Counted from the first letter of the stretch, positions 7,846 through 15,700 are shown. The stretch: DNA of 15,830 bases from Lachnospira sp. UBA4346 (GCA_002394205.1 DGTC01000069.1:1-15830), one strand, 5' to 3'. Notes: generated by a model from the letters alone, not told the origin. Translations and numbers: made by a program.

Positions 7846-8663
7846 GTGGATTAATTCTGTGCCGCACGAAAGAATCAACAGAACCGTTCTATATCGAAAG
7901 TGCAGGCATATCAGTATATTCGCTGGAAGAATTGAGTTATTATATATATCATAATATTTATCTGATAGAAATGGATTTTATTAACGATGATTTATTACGT
8001 TTTATTCGGGAAGGCGTGGGAGAATATGCACTGGCAGACCGTATTGATTATATGTTGTCTCACAAAGAAGGACTTGCACAGATTATTGTTACGATTTTAA
8101 ATTATGTTGATTACTATAATGATGAAGAAATAACGCAGTTAAAAGATATATTAGAGACACTTAATACACAAAATACGCATGAGCGGTTTCGTTCCAGAGC
8201 AGATTCCTTTCTAAAAAATGAAAATTATTACAAAGCGATTGCTACATATGCAAAGATTATAGAAGGACAGGCGGATGTATCGTTGCCGGGGGCATTTTAT
8301 GCGGATGTTCATCACAATATGGGGGTGGCATATGCGAGGATGTTTCTTTATGAACAGGCAGCAGACTGTTTTGCAGAGGCATATCGCATCGGACAGAGAG
8401 AAGTGTCGAAAAAGGCACAGCTGCATGCAAAGCGTCTTGCAGCAGGTCAGGAGCAGATAGAAAAAACGGATGCAAATCATACGGAAGAAGTTTTACAGCA
8501 GGAGTATCACCATGCGGTAGATAATGCAAGATATCAGGATATATACAGAAACATTCAAGTGACAGCACAGAAAAAAGATGCAGGACAGGTGGCACAGTAT
8601 TATACAGACATCGATGCACTGCTTGATATCTGGAAGCAAAATTATAGAAAGTATACATCATAG
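7842..8663 (+). CDS. TPR-repeat protein, function unknown
   Basis: This 273-residue soluble protein is not one I can name. The N-terminal part (about 1-110) has a compact region with VYSLEELSYYIYHNIYLIE (25-43) followed by helices. Two tetratricopeptide repeats follow, roughly 112-141 (ADSFLKNENYYKAIATYAKI) and 153-186 (MGVAYARMFLYEQAADCFAE), both with the expected small and aromatic positions. Residues 187-268 are charged helices likely to form a coiled coil. The start ATG overlaps the upstream stop as ATGA and has AGAGGAAG just upstream, so translation is coupled to the Hsp70-like gene. TPR proteins often bind the tails of Hsp70 chaperones, which makes a cochaperone role attractive but unproven. 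Confidence 0.85.
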   Translation: MSGLILCRTKESTEPFYIESAGISVYSLEELSYYIYHNIYLIEMDFINDDLLRFIREGVGEYALADRIDYMLSHKEGLAQIIVTILNYVDYYNDEEITQLKDILETLNTQNTHERFRSRADSFLKNENYYKAIATYAKIIEGQADVSLPGAFYADVHHNMGVAYARMFLYEQAADCFAEAYRIGQREVSKKAQLHAKRLAAGQEQIEKTDANHTEEVLQQEYHHAVDNARYQDIYRNIQVTAQKKDAGQVAQYYTDIDALLDIWKQNYRKYTS

Positions 8664-8667
8664 GTGG
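8662..8667 (+). promoter_or_regulatory. Ribosome binding site deciding the coiled-coil gene start
   Basis: AGGTGG overlaps the stop codon of the TPR gene and is 6 bases before ATG 8674. The longer in-frame ATG at 8578 would overlap the TPR gene by 86 bases and adds 32 residues of out-of-frame TPR coding sequence, so it is rejected. Confidence 0.75.
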
Positions 8668-8673
8668 AATAAG

Positions 8674-10419
8674 ATGGGGATTTTTAAGAGTATAAAACGT
8701 TCGTACGATGAAGAATATGATTTAGATAATCTGGAAGATTTGTCATTTCAGGAAGAAGAGTACGATACAGAAGATACGGAGCAAAATCAAGTTCAGGATC
8801 AGAGCGTCACAGATCTTGTGAATCAGTTTGAAAGAAAATATGAATTATACAACCATCAGGTCAGAAAGAAAGATCCGGATGTGTATATTCACGATAAAAA
8901 GAAAAAGGCACTCAGCAGTTATGATAAGGCATATGAAGCGAAAAAGCGTGCACAGGAAGAAGAAGAGCGATTTGACCAGCTGTTAAACAGTGTACAGGCA
9001 AAAGATCTTATGGATGCGGTAGATAAAATTAACCGCAGTGATATGCCAAAAAGTACGCAGCAAGGAGAGAGACTTTCCGGAAAACTTGCGCAACGAGAGA
9101 TGGAAGATGAGGAAAGACAATTAGAGATTGAAAAAAAGCATCTGCGTAATAATTTATCAAAAGAACGTGCCGGGGCAGCCAATCAGACAGATAAAATGTC
9201 TACGACCAATAATGAAGAGGAATACTTTAATGAACTGCTTGGAAACGTAACGCATATTGCAGCACAGCAGCCAAAGAAGGAAAAAACAGCAAAGACTGCA
9301 AAAAAGGCAAAACGTTTAGATGACGGTGTTAGTAATTACATAAAAAATCAATGCAAGGAGATGGAAGATGCTTCCCTTCGGATTGAAGATGCAATGCATG
9401 AATATAATCAGGTGACGAGACAATTCTCCGATGTGCAAATGATTGAAGCAGGTCCGGAATATATGGTAAAACAGCTTGCGCAGGCTGCAGAACGTGTAGA
9501 TAATCTGACGGTTGACAGGAGAATGTATAAGTCTGACGAGAAACGTCTGTCGGCGAGTGCATATCATAGGATGGAGATGATAGAGGATGAGTTTGATAAG
9601 AATCTCAAGTACCTCGAAAAAGAAGAATCTTATTATGAAGCAGTCAAAAGAGATATGAGAATCTTAGAGGGAGAGCGGTTATCGCTTCGGATTGATGCAC
9701 AGGATTTGACAAAAAGACAGCTGCATGTCCGTAAGATATCAAGAATATCGTTAGTTGGTCTGGTTATTATTTTTGGACTGTTTACGATGGCAACGATTGT
9801 CATGGATGATGCAAAGAATATCGGACTGTTTCTGGTGGTAACATTTTTAAGTGCAGTCATTGCTGTTGGGATGTTTGCAATTCAGCGAATGACAGAACGG
9901 GAAGTACTTGTTGTAGAAAAGAAATTAAACAGGGCGACCACCTTGCTGAATAAAGTTAAGATTAAATATATTAATGCAGCGAATACCTTAAATTACAGCT
10001 ATGCAAAGTATGCCGTGAAAAGTTCTTATGAATTGGCAAAGAAGTTCAATGCATACCTTGAAATGAAAGAAGAACAGAAAAAAGTAGTGCTTTTGACATC
10101 GCATTTAAATGAAGCAGAAGAAGATTTACAGTCAGTGTTAAAGCAGCTGGGTGTGTATGATACACAAATCTGGCTTACAAGAATTAAAGCGTTATATAAC
10201 CGAAATGAGATGGTAGAAGTGCGTCATAATCTGACGACGAGACGGCAGCAGCTTCGAAAACTGATTCAGGATAATGAAGATTTAATGGAAGAAGCAAAAG
10301 AAAATATTATGAAAGTTACGAATAATAATCCAGAGCATATGAATGAAGCATTGGCGATTATTAAGGACTTTGAACGTCGAAATCAGGCAAGAAATGTGAA
10401 AAAAACATCAAATTATTAA
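8674..10419 (+). CDS. Coiled-coil protein with two membrane segments, function unknown
   Basis: This 581-residue protein is not a family I can name. Residues 11-45 are strongly acidic. From about 80 to 350 the chain is charged, Glu/Lys/Gln-rich helix of coiled-coil type, broken by a flexible Lys/Ala-rich stretch at 200-214. Two hydrophobic segments at about 357-377 and 382-404 are joined by only a few polar residues, forming a membrane hairpin that would leave both long arms in the cytoplasm. Residues 405-575 are again long helices with basic and acidic patches. There is no signal peptide. It ends the block that begins with rarA; 10 bases separate it from the TPR gene. The build suggests a membrane-tethered scaffold that presents coiled coils to the cytosolic partners encoded upstream; that is inference. 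Confidence 0.85.
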   Translation: MGIFKSIKRSYDEEYDLDNLEDLSFQEEEYDTEDTEQNQVQDQSVTDLVNQFERKYELYNHQVRKKDPDVYIHDKKKKALSSYDKAYEAKKRAQEEEERFDQLLNSVQAKDLMDAVDKINRSDMPKSTQQGERLSGKLAQREMEDEERQLEIEKKHLRNNLSKERAGAANQTDKMSTTNNEEEYFNELLGNVTHIAAQQPKKEKTAKTAKKAKRLDDGVSNYIKNQCKEMEDASLRIEDAMHEYNQVTRQFSDVQMIEAGPEYMVKQLAQAAERVDNLTVDRRMYKSDEKRLSASAYHRMEMIEDEFDKNLKYLEKEESYYEAVKRDMRILEGERLSLRIDAQDLTKRQLHVRKISRISLVGLVIIFGLFTMATIVMDDAKNIGLFLVVTFLSAVIAVGMFAIQRMTEREVLVVEKKLNRATTLLNKVKIKYINAANTLNYSYAKYAVKSSYELAKKFNAYLEMKEEQKKVVLLTSHLNEAEEDLQSVLKQLGVYDTQIWLTRIKALYNRNEMVEVRHNLTTRRQQLRKLIQDNEDLMEEAKENIMKVTNNNPEHMNEALAIIKDFERRNQARNVKKTSNY

Positions 10420-10438
10420 AAAAATCGTAAATTTTCAC

Positions 10439-10466
10439 TTGCCAATTAATATGCATATGTTAAAAT
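10439..10466 (+). promoter_or_regulatory. Extended -10 promoter for pheST
   Basis: TTGCCA (10439-10444) and TAAAAT (10461-10466) are separated by 16 bases, and TG at 10458-10459 makes an extended -10 (TGTTAAAAT). Transcription should start near 10473, giving a leader of about 30 bases before pheS. The same TGTTAAAAT string occurs in the rnpB promoter of this window. Confidence 0.7.
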
Positions 10467-10501
10467 GAAAATTAGGTTTTTTCAGATGGAGGAAAAAGGA
10501 A

Positions 10502-11524
10502 ATGATGAAAGAAAGATTACAGGAAATCAGGGAGAAGGCTTTAGAACAGATTAATGCCACAGATTCCCTTGAAAAATTACAGGAGGTCAGAGTTGCTTTC
10601 TTAGGTAAGAAAGGTGAACTGACAGAAGTATTAAAGGGAATGAAGGATGTTGCACCGGAAGACAGACCTGCCGTTGGACAGATTGTTAATGATACAAGAA
10701 AGAGCATTGAAGAAGTCTTAGAAAAGGCAAAGAAGAATCTGGCAGCATCATTAAGAGAGGCACAGTTAAAGAGTGAAGTAATCGACGTTACACTTCCGGC
10801 AAAGAAGAATAACGTAGGTCACAGCCATCCAAACACAATTGCACTTGAAGAAGTAGAAAAGATTTTTATCGGTATGGGTTACGAAGTTGTAGAAGGTCCA
10901 GAAGTAGAATTCGACTATTATAACTTTGAAGCATTAAATATTCCTGCAAATCACCCTGCAAAGGATGAACAGGATACATTCTATATCAATGATAAAATTG
11001 TACTTCGTACACAGACATCTTCTGTACAGGTGCATGAGATGGAAAAGGGCAAGCTCCCAATCAAGATGATTTCACCGGGGCGTGTATACAGAGCCGATGA
11101 AGTAGATGCGACACATTCACCATGTTTCCATCAGATTGAAGGTATGGTTATTGATGAAAATGTAACATTTGCAGACTTAAAGGGAACACTTGCAGAATGG
11201 GCAAGACAGTATTTCGGACCGGATACAAAGGTAAAGTTCAGACCACATCATTTCCCATTTACAGAGCCTAGTGCCGAGATGGACGTTACCTGCTTTAAGT
11301 GCGGTGGTAAGGGCTGCCGTATGTGTAAAGGTGAAGGTTGGATTGAAATCTTAGGTTGTGGTATGGTTCATCCTCATGTATTTGAGATGAGTGGAATTGA
11401 CAAAGATAAATACACTGGATTTGCATTTGGTATTGGATTAGAGAGAATTGCAGATTTGAAGCGTGAAATCGATGACATGAGATTATTATACGAAAATGAT
11501 ATTCGATTCTTAAAGCAGTTCTAA
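10502..11524 (+). CDS. pheS: Phenylalanine--tRNA ligase alpha subunit
   Basis: PheS is the catalytic subunit of the alpha2beta2 class II synthetase that charges tRNA-Phe. The 340-residue length is typical. Residues 1-85 are the N-terminal helical coiled-coil arm that binds tRNA. Class II motif 2 spans GRVYRADEVDATH (193-205), the Phe pocket includes FTEPS (253-257), and motif 3 is GFAFGIGLERIADLK (306-320). Four cysteines (264, 267, 272, 275) in CFKCGGKGCRMCKGEGW form a putative zinc knuckle that is also found in other Firmicute PheS proteins. GGAGG at 10488-10492 supports ATG 10502; a second ATG follows immediately at 10505 and could also serve. pheT follows after 115 bases. Confidence 0.97.
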   Translation: MMKERLQEIREKALEQINATDSLEKLQEVRVAFLGKKGELTEVLKGMKDVAPEDRPAVGQIVNDTRKSIEEVLEKAKKNLAASLREAQLKSEVIDVTLPAKKNNVGHSHPNTIALEEVEKIFIGMGYEVVEGPEVEFDYYNFEALNIPANHPAKDEQDTFYINDKIVLRTQTSSVQVHEMEKGKLPIKMISPGRVYRADEVDATHSPCFHQIEGMVIDENVTFADLKGTLAEWARQYFGPDTKVKFRPHHFPFTEPSAEMDVTCFKCGGKGCRMCKGEGWIEILGCGMVHPHVFEMSGIDKDKYTGFAFGIGLERIADLKREIDDMRLLYENDIRFLKQF

Positions 11525-11582
11525 AGTTCTATAGGATGTAGAAAGCGTTAATGTCATCATATAGAAAATATTACAAATATAG

Positions 11583-11604
11583 AATATCTGATTTGTCAGA
11601 TATT
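11583..11604 (+). promoter_or_regulatory. Perfect hairpin between pheS and pheT
   Basis: AATATCTGA (11583-11591) and TCAGATATT (11596-11604) form a perfect 9-bp stem with a 4-base TTTG loop. No U-run follows, so it is not a standard terminator. It lies 18 bases before the weak AAAGGA ribosome binding site of pheT (11623-11628). It may protect or punctuate the message or tune pheT translation. Confidence 0.5.
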
Positions 11605-11639
11605 TAACAAATGGAAAGTCAGAAAGGATATAAATTATC

Positions 11640-14069
11640 ATGAATACATCTTTAAATTGGATAAAAGCAATGGTACCAGGTCTTGAGGACGTATCTGTAC
11701 AGGAATTTGGCGATGCGATGACTCTTTCAGGTACAAAGGTAGAATCATTTGAATCATTAGATAAGAATCTTGAAAAGATTGTGATTGGACAGGTAGAATC
11801 AGTTGAGAAGCATCCGGATGCGGACAAACTTGTTGTATGTCAGGTCAATGTAGGAACAGAGACGGTACAGATTGTAACAGGTGCACCAAATATCCCGGTT
11901 GGTTCATCAGGTCAGAAGGTTCCTGTTGTATTAGACGGCGGTCGTGTTGCAGGCGGACACGATGGCGGTGAATTACCGGAAAATGGAATCAAGATTAAGA
12001 AGGGCAAGTTAAGAGGCGTAGAGTCATTTGGTATGATGTGTGCTATTGAAGAACTTGGTTCATCAAGAGAATTTTATCCGGATGCAGCAGAAGATGGAAT
12101 CTATATTTTACCGGATGATGCAGTCGTAGGTTCTGATGCAATTGAATATCTCGGATTGCATGATACGATTTATGAATATGAGATTACAAATAACCGTGTT
12201 GACTGTTATAGTGTCATTGGTATTGCTAGAGAGGCAGCAGCTACATTTAAGAAGGAATTCCATCCACCGGTTGTTACAGAAACAGGGAATAATGAAAAGG
12301 TAGAAGACTATATTTCCGTTGATATTCAGGATACAGAGCTTTGCAAGAGATATACAGCAAGAGTTGTTAAGAATATCAAGCTGGCTCCATCACCAAAGTG
12401 GATGCAGTTAAGACTTGCTTCAGCAGGTATCAGACCAATTAATAACATTGTAGATATTACAAACTATGTTATGGAAGAATATGGTCAGCCGATGCATGCA
12501 TATGATTTAGATACAATCGCAGGGAAGAAGATTGTTGTAAGACGTGCAGCAGAGGGAGAAAAGTTCGAAACCTTAGATGAGCAGGAGAGAATCTTAGATG
12601 ATTCTATGTTAATGATTTGTGATGCTGATAAGGCAATCGGCCTTGCAGGTATCATGGGCGGACAGAATTCTAAGATTACAGATGACGTACAGACAATGTT
12701 ATTTGAAGCTGCTACATTTGATGGTACAAATATTCGTAAGTCAACAAAGAAGTTAGGTATGCGTACAGATGCATCCGGTAAGTTTGAAAAAGGCTTAGAT
12801 CCGGAAAATGCACTTGCAGCAATGAACCGTGCATGTCAGCTTGTAGAAGAGCTTGGTGCCGGTGAAGTTGTTGGTGGTGTGATTGATGTATATCCTAAGA
12901 AGAAAGAACAGGTGCGCATTACATTTGAACCGGAAAAGATTAATAAATTATTAGGAACAAATGTATCCGTTGAAGAGATGATGGAATACTTCGGTCGTCT
13001 TGAGATTGAATATGATAAGGCTTCTAACGAATTAGTAATTCCTTCATTCCGTCAGGATTTATTAAGAACAGCTGATATTGCAGAAGAAGTAGCAAGATTC
13101 TTTGGATATGCAAATATTCCAACAACGCTTCCTTCAGGCAATACAACAATGGGTGGTATTTCATTTGCACATACAGTTGAAAATGTAGCAAGAGAAATCG
13201 CACAGTTCTGTGGATTCTCACAGGCAATGACATATTCATTTGAAAGTCCTAAGGTATTTGATAAGTTAAAGATTGCAGAAGATGATGCACTTCGTAAGAC
13301 CGTTGTTATTTCGAATCCATTAGGAGAAGATTTCTCGATTATGAGAACACTTCCAATCAATGGCATGTTGACATCTCTTGCAACGAACTATAACAGAAGA
13401 AACAAAGATGTTAAATTATATGAAATTGCTACAATTTATCTTCCATCTGAGAATCCAGAAGAATTACCGGATGAAAGAAAGCAGTTCACATTAGGATTCT
13501 TTGGCGATGGAGATTTCTTTACAATGAAGGGTGTTGTAGAAGAATTCTTTGAGAAGTTAGGAATGACAGAACGTGTTGAATATAATCCGGAAGCAGGTAA
13601 GAATTTCTTACATCCGGGACGTCAGGCAAAGATGAGCTATCAGGGTGTAGAAATCGGTTATCTTGGTGAGGTTCATCCGGATGTTGCAGATACTTATGGA
13701 ATTGGTGAACGTGCATATCTTGCAGTTGTTGACTTGCCGGCAATTCTTGCATTTGCAAACTTCGACCGTAAGTATCAGGGCATCGCAAAATTCCCTGCTG
13801 TATCAAGAGATATTAGTATGGTAATGCCAAAGAGCGTTCTTGTCGGTGAAGTAGAAAAGATTATTGAGAAGCGTGGCGGAGCACTCTTAGAGAAGTATGA
13901 ACTCTTTGATATTTATGAAGGTGCACAGATTAAGACAGGATTTAAATCAGTCGCTTACTCTATTTCATTCAGAGCAAAGGATCGTACATTAGAAGATAAA
14001 GATGTTTCTGATATTATGGAGAAGATTCTTTCAGACTTATCAGAAATCGGAATTGAATTACGTTCTTAA
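11640..14069 (+). CDS. pheT: Phenylalanine--tRNA ligase beta subunit
   Basis: PheT pairs with PheS, binds tRNA-Phe and edits mischarged Tyr-tRNA-Phe. At 809 residues it is full length. In order: an EMAP/OB-type tRNA-binding domain at about 40-155, with HPDADKLVVCQV (58-69) and KGKLRGVESFGMMCA (121-135); the conserved block TNNRVDCYSVIGIAREAA (183-200); the B3/4 editing domain at about 215-390, with GIMGG at 337-341; the B5 domain at about 410-475; a catalytic-like core to about 690; and a C-terminal anticodon-binding FDX-ACB domain from about 715, with KFPAVSRDISMV. AAAGGA at 11623-11628 is 11 bases before the ATG. The stop codon is followed directly by queA. Confidence 0.97.
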   Translation: MNTSLNWIKAMVPGLEDVSVQEFGDAMTLSGTKVESFESLDKNLEKIVIGQVESVEKHPDADKLVVCQVNVGTETVQIVTGAPNIPVGSSGQKVPVVLDGGRVAGGHDGGELPENGIKIKKGKLRGVESFGMMCAIEELGSSREFYPDAAEDGIYILPDDAVVGSDAIEYLGLHDTIYEYEITNNRVDCYSVIGIAREAAATFKKEFHPPVVTETGNNEKVEDYISVDIQDTELCKRYTARVVKNIKLAPSPKWMQLRLASAGIRPINNIVDITNYVMEEYGQPMHAYDLDTIAGKKIVVRRAAEGEKFETLDEQERILDDSMLMICDADKAIGLAGIMGGQNSKITDDVQTMLFEAATFDGTNIRKSTKKLGMRTDASGKFEKGLDPENALAAMNRACQLVEELGAGEVVGGVIDVYPKKKEQVRITFEPEKINKLLGTNVSVEEMMEYFGRLEIEYDKASNELVIPSFRQDLLRTADIAEEVARFFGYANIPTTLPSGNTTMGGISFAHTVENVAREIAQFCGFSQAMTYSFESPKVFDKLKIAEDDALRKTVVISNPLGEDFSIMRTLPINGMLTSLATNYNRRNKDVKLYEIATIYLPSENPEELPDERKQFTLGFFGDGDFFTMKGVVEEFFEKLGMTERVEYNPEAGKNFLHPGRQAKMSYQGVEIGYLGEVHPDVADTYGIGERAYLAVVDLPAILAFANFDRKYQGIAKFPAVSRDISMVMPKSVLVGEVEKIIEKRGGALLEKYELFDIYEGAQIKTGFKSVAYSISFRAKDRTLEDKDVSDIMEKILSDLSEIGIELRS

Positions 14070-14075
14070 GAAAGG
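14068..14075 (+). promoter_or_regulatory. Likely ribosome binding site for the TTG start of queA
   Basis: AAGAAAGG overlaps the pheT stop codon. It is 13 bases before TTG 14089, a somewhat long spacing, and only one base before another in-frame TTG at 14077, which is too close. No ATG or GTG lies in frame between the pheT stop and the conserved QueA N-terminus. Confidence 0.45.
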
Positions 14076-14088
14076 CTTGGTTGATATT

Positions 14089-15135
14089 TTGAATTTACAT
14101 GATTTTTATTATGATTTACCGGAAGAACTGATAGCTCAAGATCCATTGTCAGATCGTTCCAGTTCAAGACTTATGGTACTTGATAAAGAAACTGGTAAAA
14201 TAGAACATCAGGTATTTCGTAATATCATTGATTATCTGAATCCGGGAGATTGCCTTGTAATTAATGATACAAAGGTAATTCCTGCCAGATTAATCGGTGA
14301 AAAGATCGGAACGGGGGCAGCAATTGAAGTATTGCTGCTGACTCGGAAAGAGGATATGCAGGATACTTGGGAGGTTCTTGTAAAACCAGGTAAAAAAGCC
14401 AGAATTGGTGCAAAGATTAGTTTTGGTGATGGTAAACTTGTTGGTGAGATTATTGATATTGTTGAAGAAGGGAATCGTTTGATTAAGTTTACATATGAAG
14501 GTATTTTTGAAGAGATTCTTGATGAACTTGGTCAGATGCCGCTTCCTCCATATATTACACATAAGCTGGAAGATAAGAATCGTTATCAGACGGTTTATGC
14601 AACGCATGAAGGATCAGCAGCAGCACCAACAGCAGGGCTTCATTTTACAAAAGAATTATTACATAAGATAGAAGAGAAGGGTGTTATGATTGCAAGAGTT
14701 ACATTGCATGTAGGTCTTGGAACGTTCCGTCCAGTCAAAGAAGAGAATGTATTGGATCATCATATGCATTCAGAATTCTATATGGTGGAACAAAAGGAAG
14801 CTGATAAGATAAATGAAGCAAAGAAGAGTGGACATCGTGTGATTGCGGTAGGTACAACAAGTACACGTACACTTGAATCGGTTGCAAGAGAAGATGGTAC
14901 AATTCCGGCAACAAGTGGATGGACACAGATTTTCATCTATCCGGGATACCATTTTAAGGCAATAGATGCTTTGATTACGAATTTTCATTTACCGGAATCC
15001 ACGCTTGTAATGTTAGTTTCTGCATTAGCAGGCAGAGAGCATGTCTTGCATGCGTATGAAGAAGCAGTTAAAGAGAAATACCGGTTCTTTAGTTTTGGTG
15101 ATGCCATGTATATTGCATCAGATGTGGTAAAGTAG
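14089..15135 (+). CDS. queA: S-adenosylmethionine:tRNA ribosyltransferase-isomerase (queuosine synthesis)
   Basis: QueA transfers and isomerises the ribosyl part of S-adenosylmethionine onto preQ1 at tRNA position 34, giving epoxyqueuosine. Read from TTG 14089 the protein is 348 residues, the usual size, and starts MNLHDFYYDLPEELIAQDPL, a typical QueA N-terminus. Conserved blocks are LVINDTKVIPARL (56-68), APTAGLHFT (179-187), HVGLGTFRPV (207-216), AVGTTSTRTLES (253-264), LITNFHLPEST (295-305) and YRFFSFGDAM (331-340). An in-frame ATG at 14002 lies inside pheT and would add 29 residues unlike QueA. The gene lies 19 bases after pheT and is probably cotranscribed with pheST, which groups two tRNA functions. 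The product call is secure; the start is moderately sure. Confidence 0.95.
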   Translation: MNLHDFYYDLPEELIAQDPLSDRSSSRLMVLDKETGKIEHQVFRNIIDYLNPGDCLVINDTKVIPARLIGEKIGTGAAIEVLLLTRKEDMQDTWEVLVKPGKKARIGAKISFGDGKLVGEIIDIVEEGNRLIKFTYEGIFEEILDELGQMPLPPYITHKLEDKNRYQTVYATHEGSAAAPTAGLHFTKELLHKIEEKGVMIARVTLHVGLGTFRPVKEENVLDHHMHSEFYMVEQKEADKINEAKKSGHRVIAVGTTSTRTLESVAREDGTIPATSGWTQIFIYPGYHFKAIDALITNFHLPESTLVMLVSALAGREHVLHAYEEAVKEKYRFFSFGDAMYIASDVVK

Positions 15136-15157
15136 CTTCAATCATTTAGAATAAAAT

Positions 15158-15192
15158 TGCATTACCGTATTAAAAAGAAATACAGTAACGCA
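15158..15192. promoter_or_regulatory. Imperfect inverted repeat between queA and the PilZ gene
   Basis: TTACCGTATT (15162-15171) and AATACAGTAA (15179-15188) pair with one mismatch across a 7-base A-rich spacer, and TGC/GCA at the flanks extends the stem. No U-run follows on the + strand, so it is not a clear terminator. It overlaps a weak promoter candidate, TTGCAT (15157-15162) with TACAGT (15181-15186, 18-base spacer), so it may be an operator. The repeat is seen; the role is a guess. Confidence 0.35.
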
Positions 15193-15243
15193 TGGATAAG
15201 ATTCAGTAAGATGTACACAAGAACATAGCAGGGGGCTAAGTAT

Positions 15244-15645
15244 ATGGGAATAGAAAACAGACGTGCAAAACGTATTGCAGTAAGTGCGACCATCCAACTG
15301 AAAGAATTAGAAGTAATACATGAAGGTCAGCAAATAGAAAAAAAGAAGCCGGTTGATGTGGATGTTATAGATATTTCTGAAACAGGAATGGGATTTGCAA
15401 GTCCGGTTCATTTTGAGAAAGATACTTTTTTTGATGCAAATATTCATTTTGATGGAATGGGAACGGTTCATGCAGTTATTCGAATCGTACGTTTTGATGA
15501 AGAAGAGTCAAAAGAAAATCACTATGTATATGGGTGTGAATTTGTTGGAATGAATACAGAAGATAAGTTTCGATTGAATGTGTACCGTTTGGTTCAGGAA
15601 AGTAAGATTGAAAATCAGAATGAAAGTCAGGCAAATCAGCAGTAG
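15244..15645 (+). CDS. Single-domain PilZ protein, predicted cyclic di-GMP receptor
   Basis: This 133-residue cytoplasmic protein is essentially one PilZ domain. Both ligand-binding signatures are intact: the RxxxR motif (Arg6 to Arg10 in NRRAKRIAVSA) and DxSxxG (Asp43, Ser45, Gly48 in DISETGMGF). The later block YGCEFVGM (96-103) closes the barrel as in other PilZ proteins. The N-terminal 15 residues carry the arginines, as usual for stand-alone receptors, and the Gln/Asn-rich tail from about 120 is likely disordered. AGGGGG at 15230-15235 supports the ATG. It stands alone between queA and rnpB, so its output target (motility, surface matrix or other) cannot be read from context. It implies that the host makes cyclic di-GMP. 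Confidence 0.9.
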   Translation: MGIENRRAKRIAVSATIQLKELEVIHEGQQIEKKKPVDVDVIDISETGMGFASPVHFEKDTFFDANIHFDGMGTVHAVIRIVRFDEEESKENHYVYGCEFVGMNTEDKFRLNVYRLVQESKIENQNESQANQQ

Positions 15646-15700
15646 AAGTATATGTCTGAAGCTATGTTAAAAAATAAATACAAGAACTTTGAATTAAATA

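Noticed and set aside
8257..8661. 134-codon open frame on the minus strand opposite the TPR gene
   Set aside because: It lies wholly antisense to a well-supported gene, has a His/Pro/Leu-rich composition typical of shadow frames, and lacks a ribosome binding site or recognisable domain.
10420..10501. T-box riboswitch upstream of pheS
   Set aside because: The space is too short, and no T-box sequence or antiterminator fold is visible.
11270..11350. Unusual zinc-finger insertion in PheS
   Set aside because: The four-cysteine CxxCGGxGCxxC motif is present in other Firmicute PheS proteins as well, so it is not novel.
11583..11604. Rho-independent terminator between pheS and pheT
   Set aside because: The stem is perfect but AT-rich and not followed by a U-run, and terminating between two subunits of one enzyme would be unexpected.
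15646..15700. Terminator after the PilZ gene
   Set aside because: The stretch is A-rich but I see no stable stem followed by a T-run.
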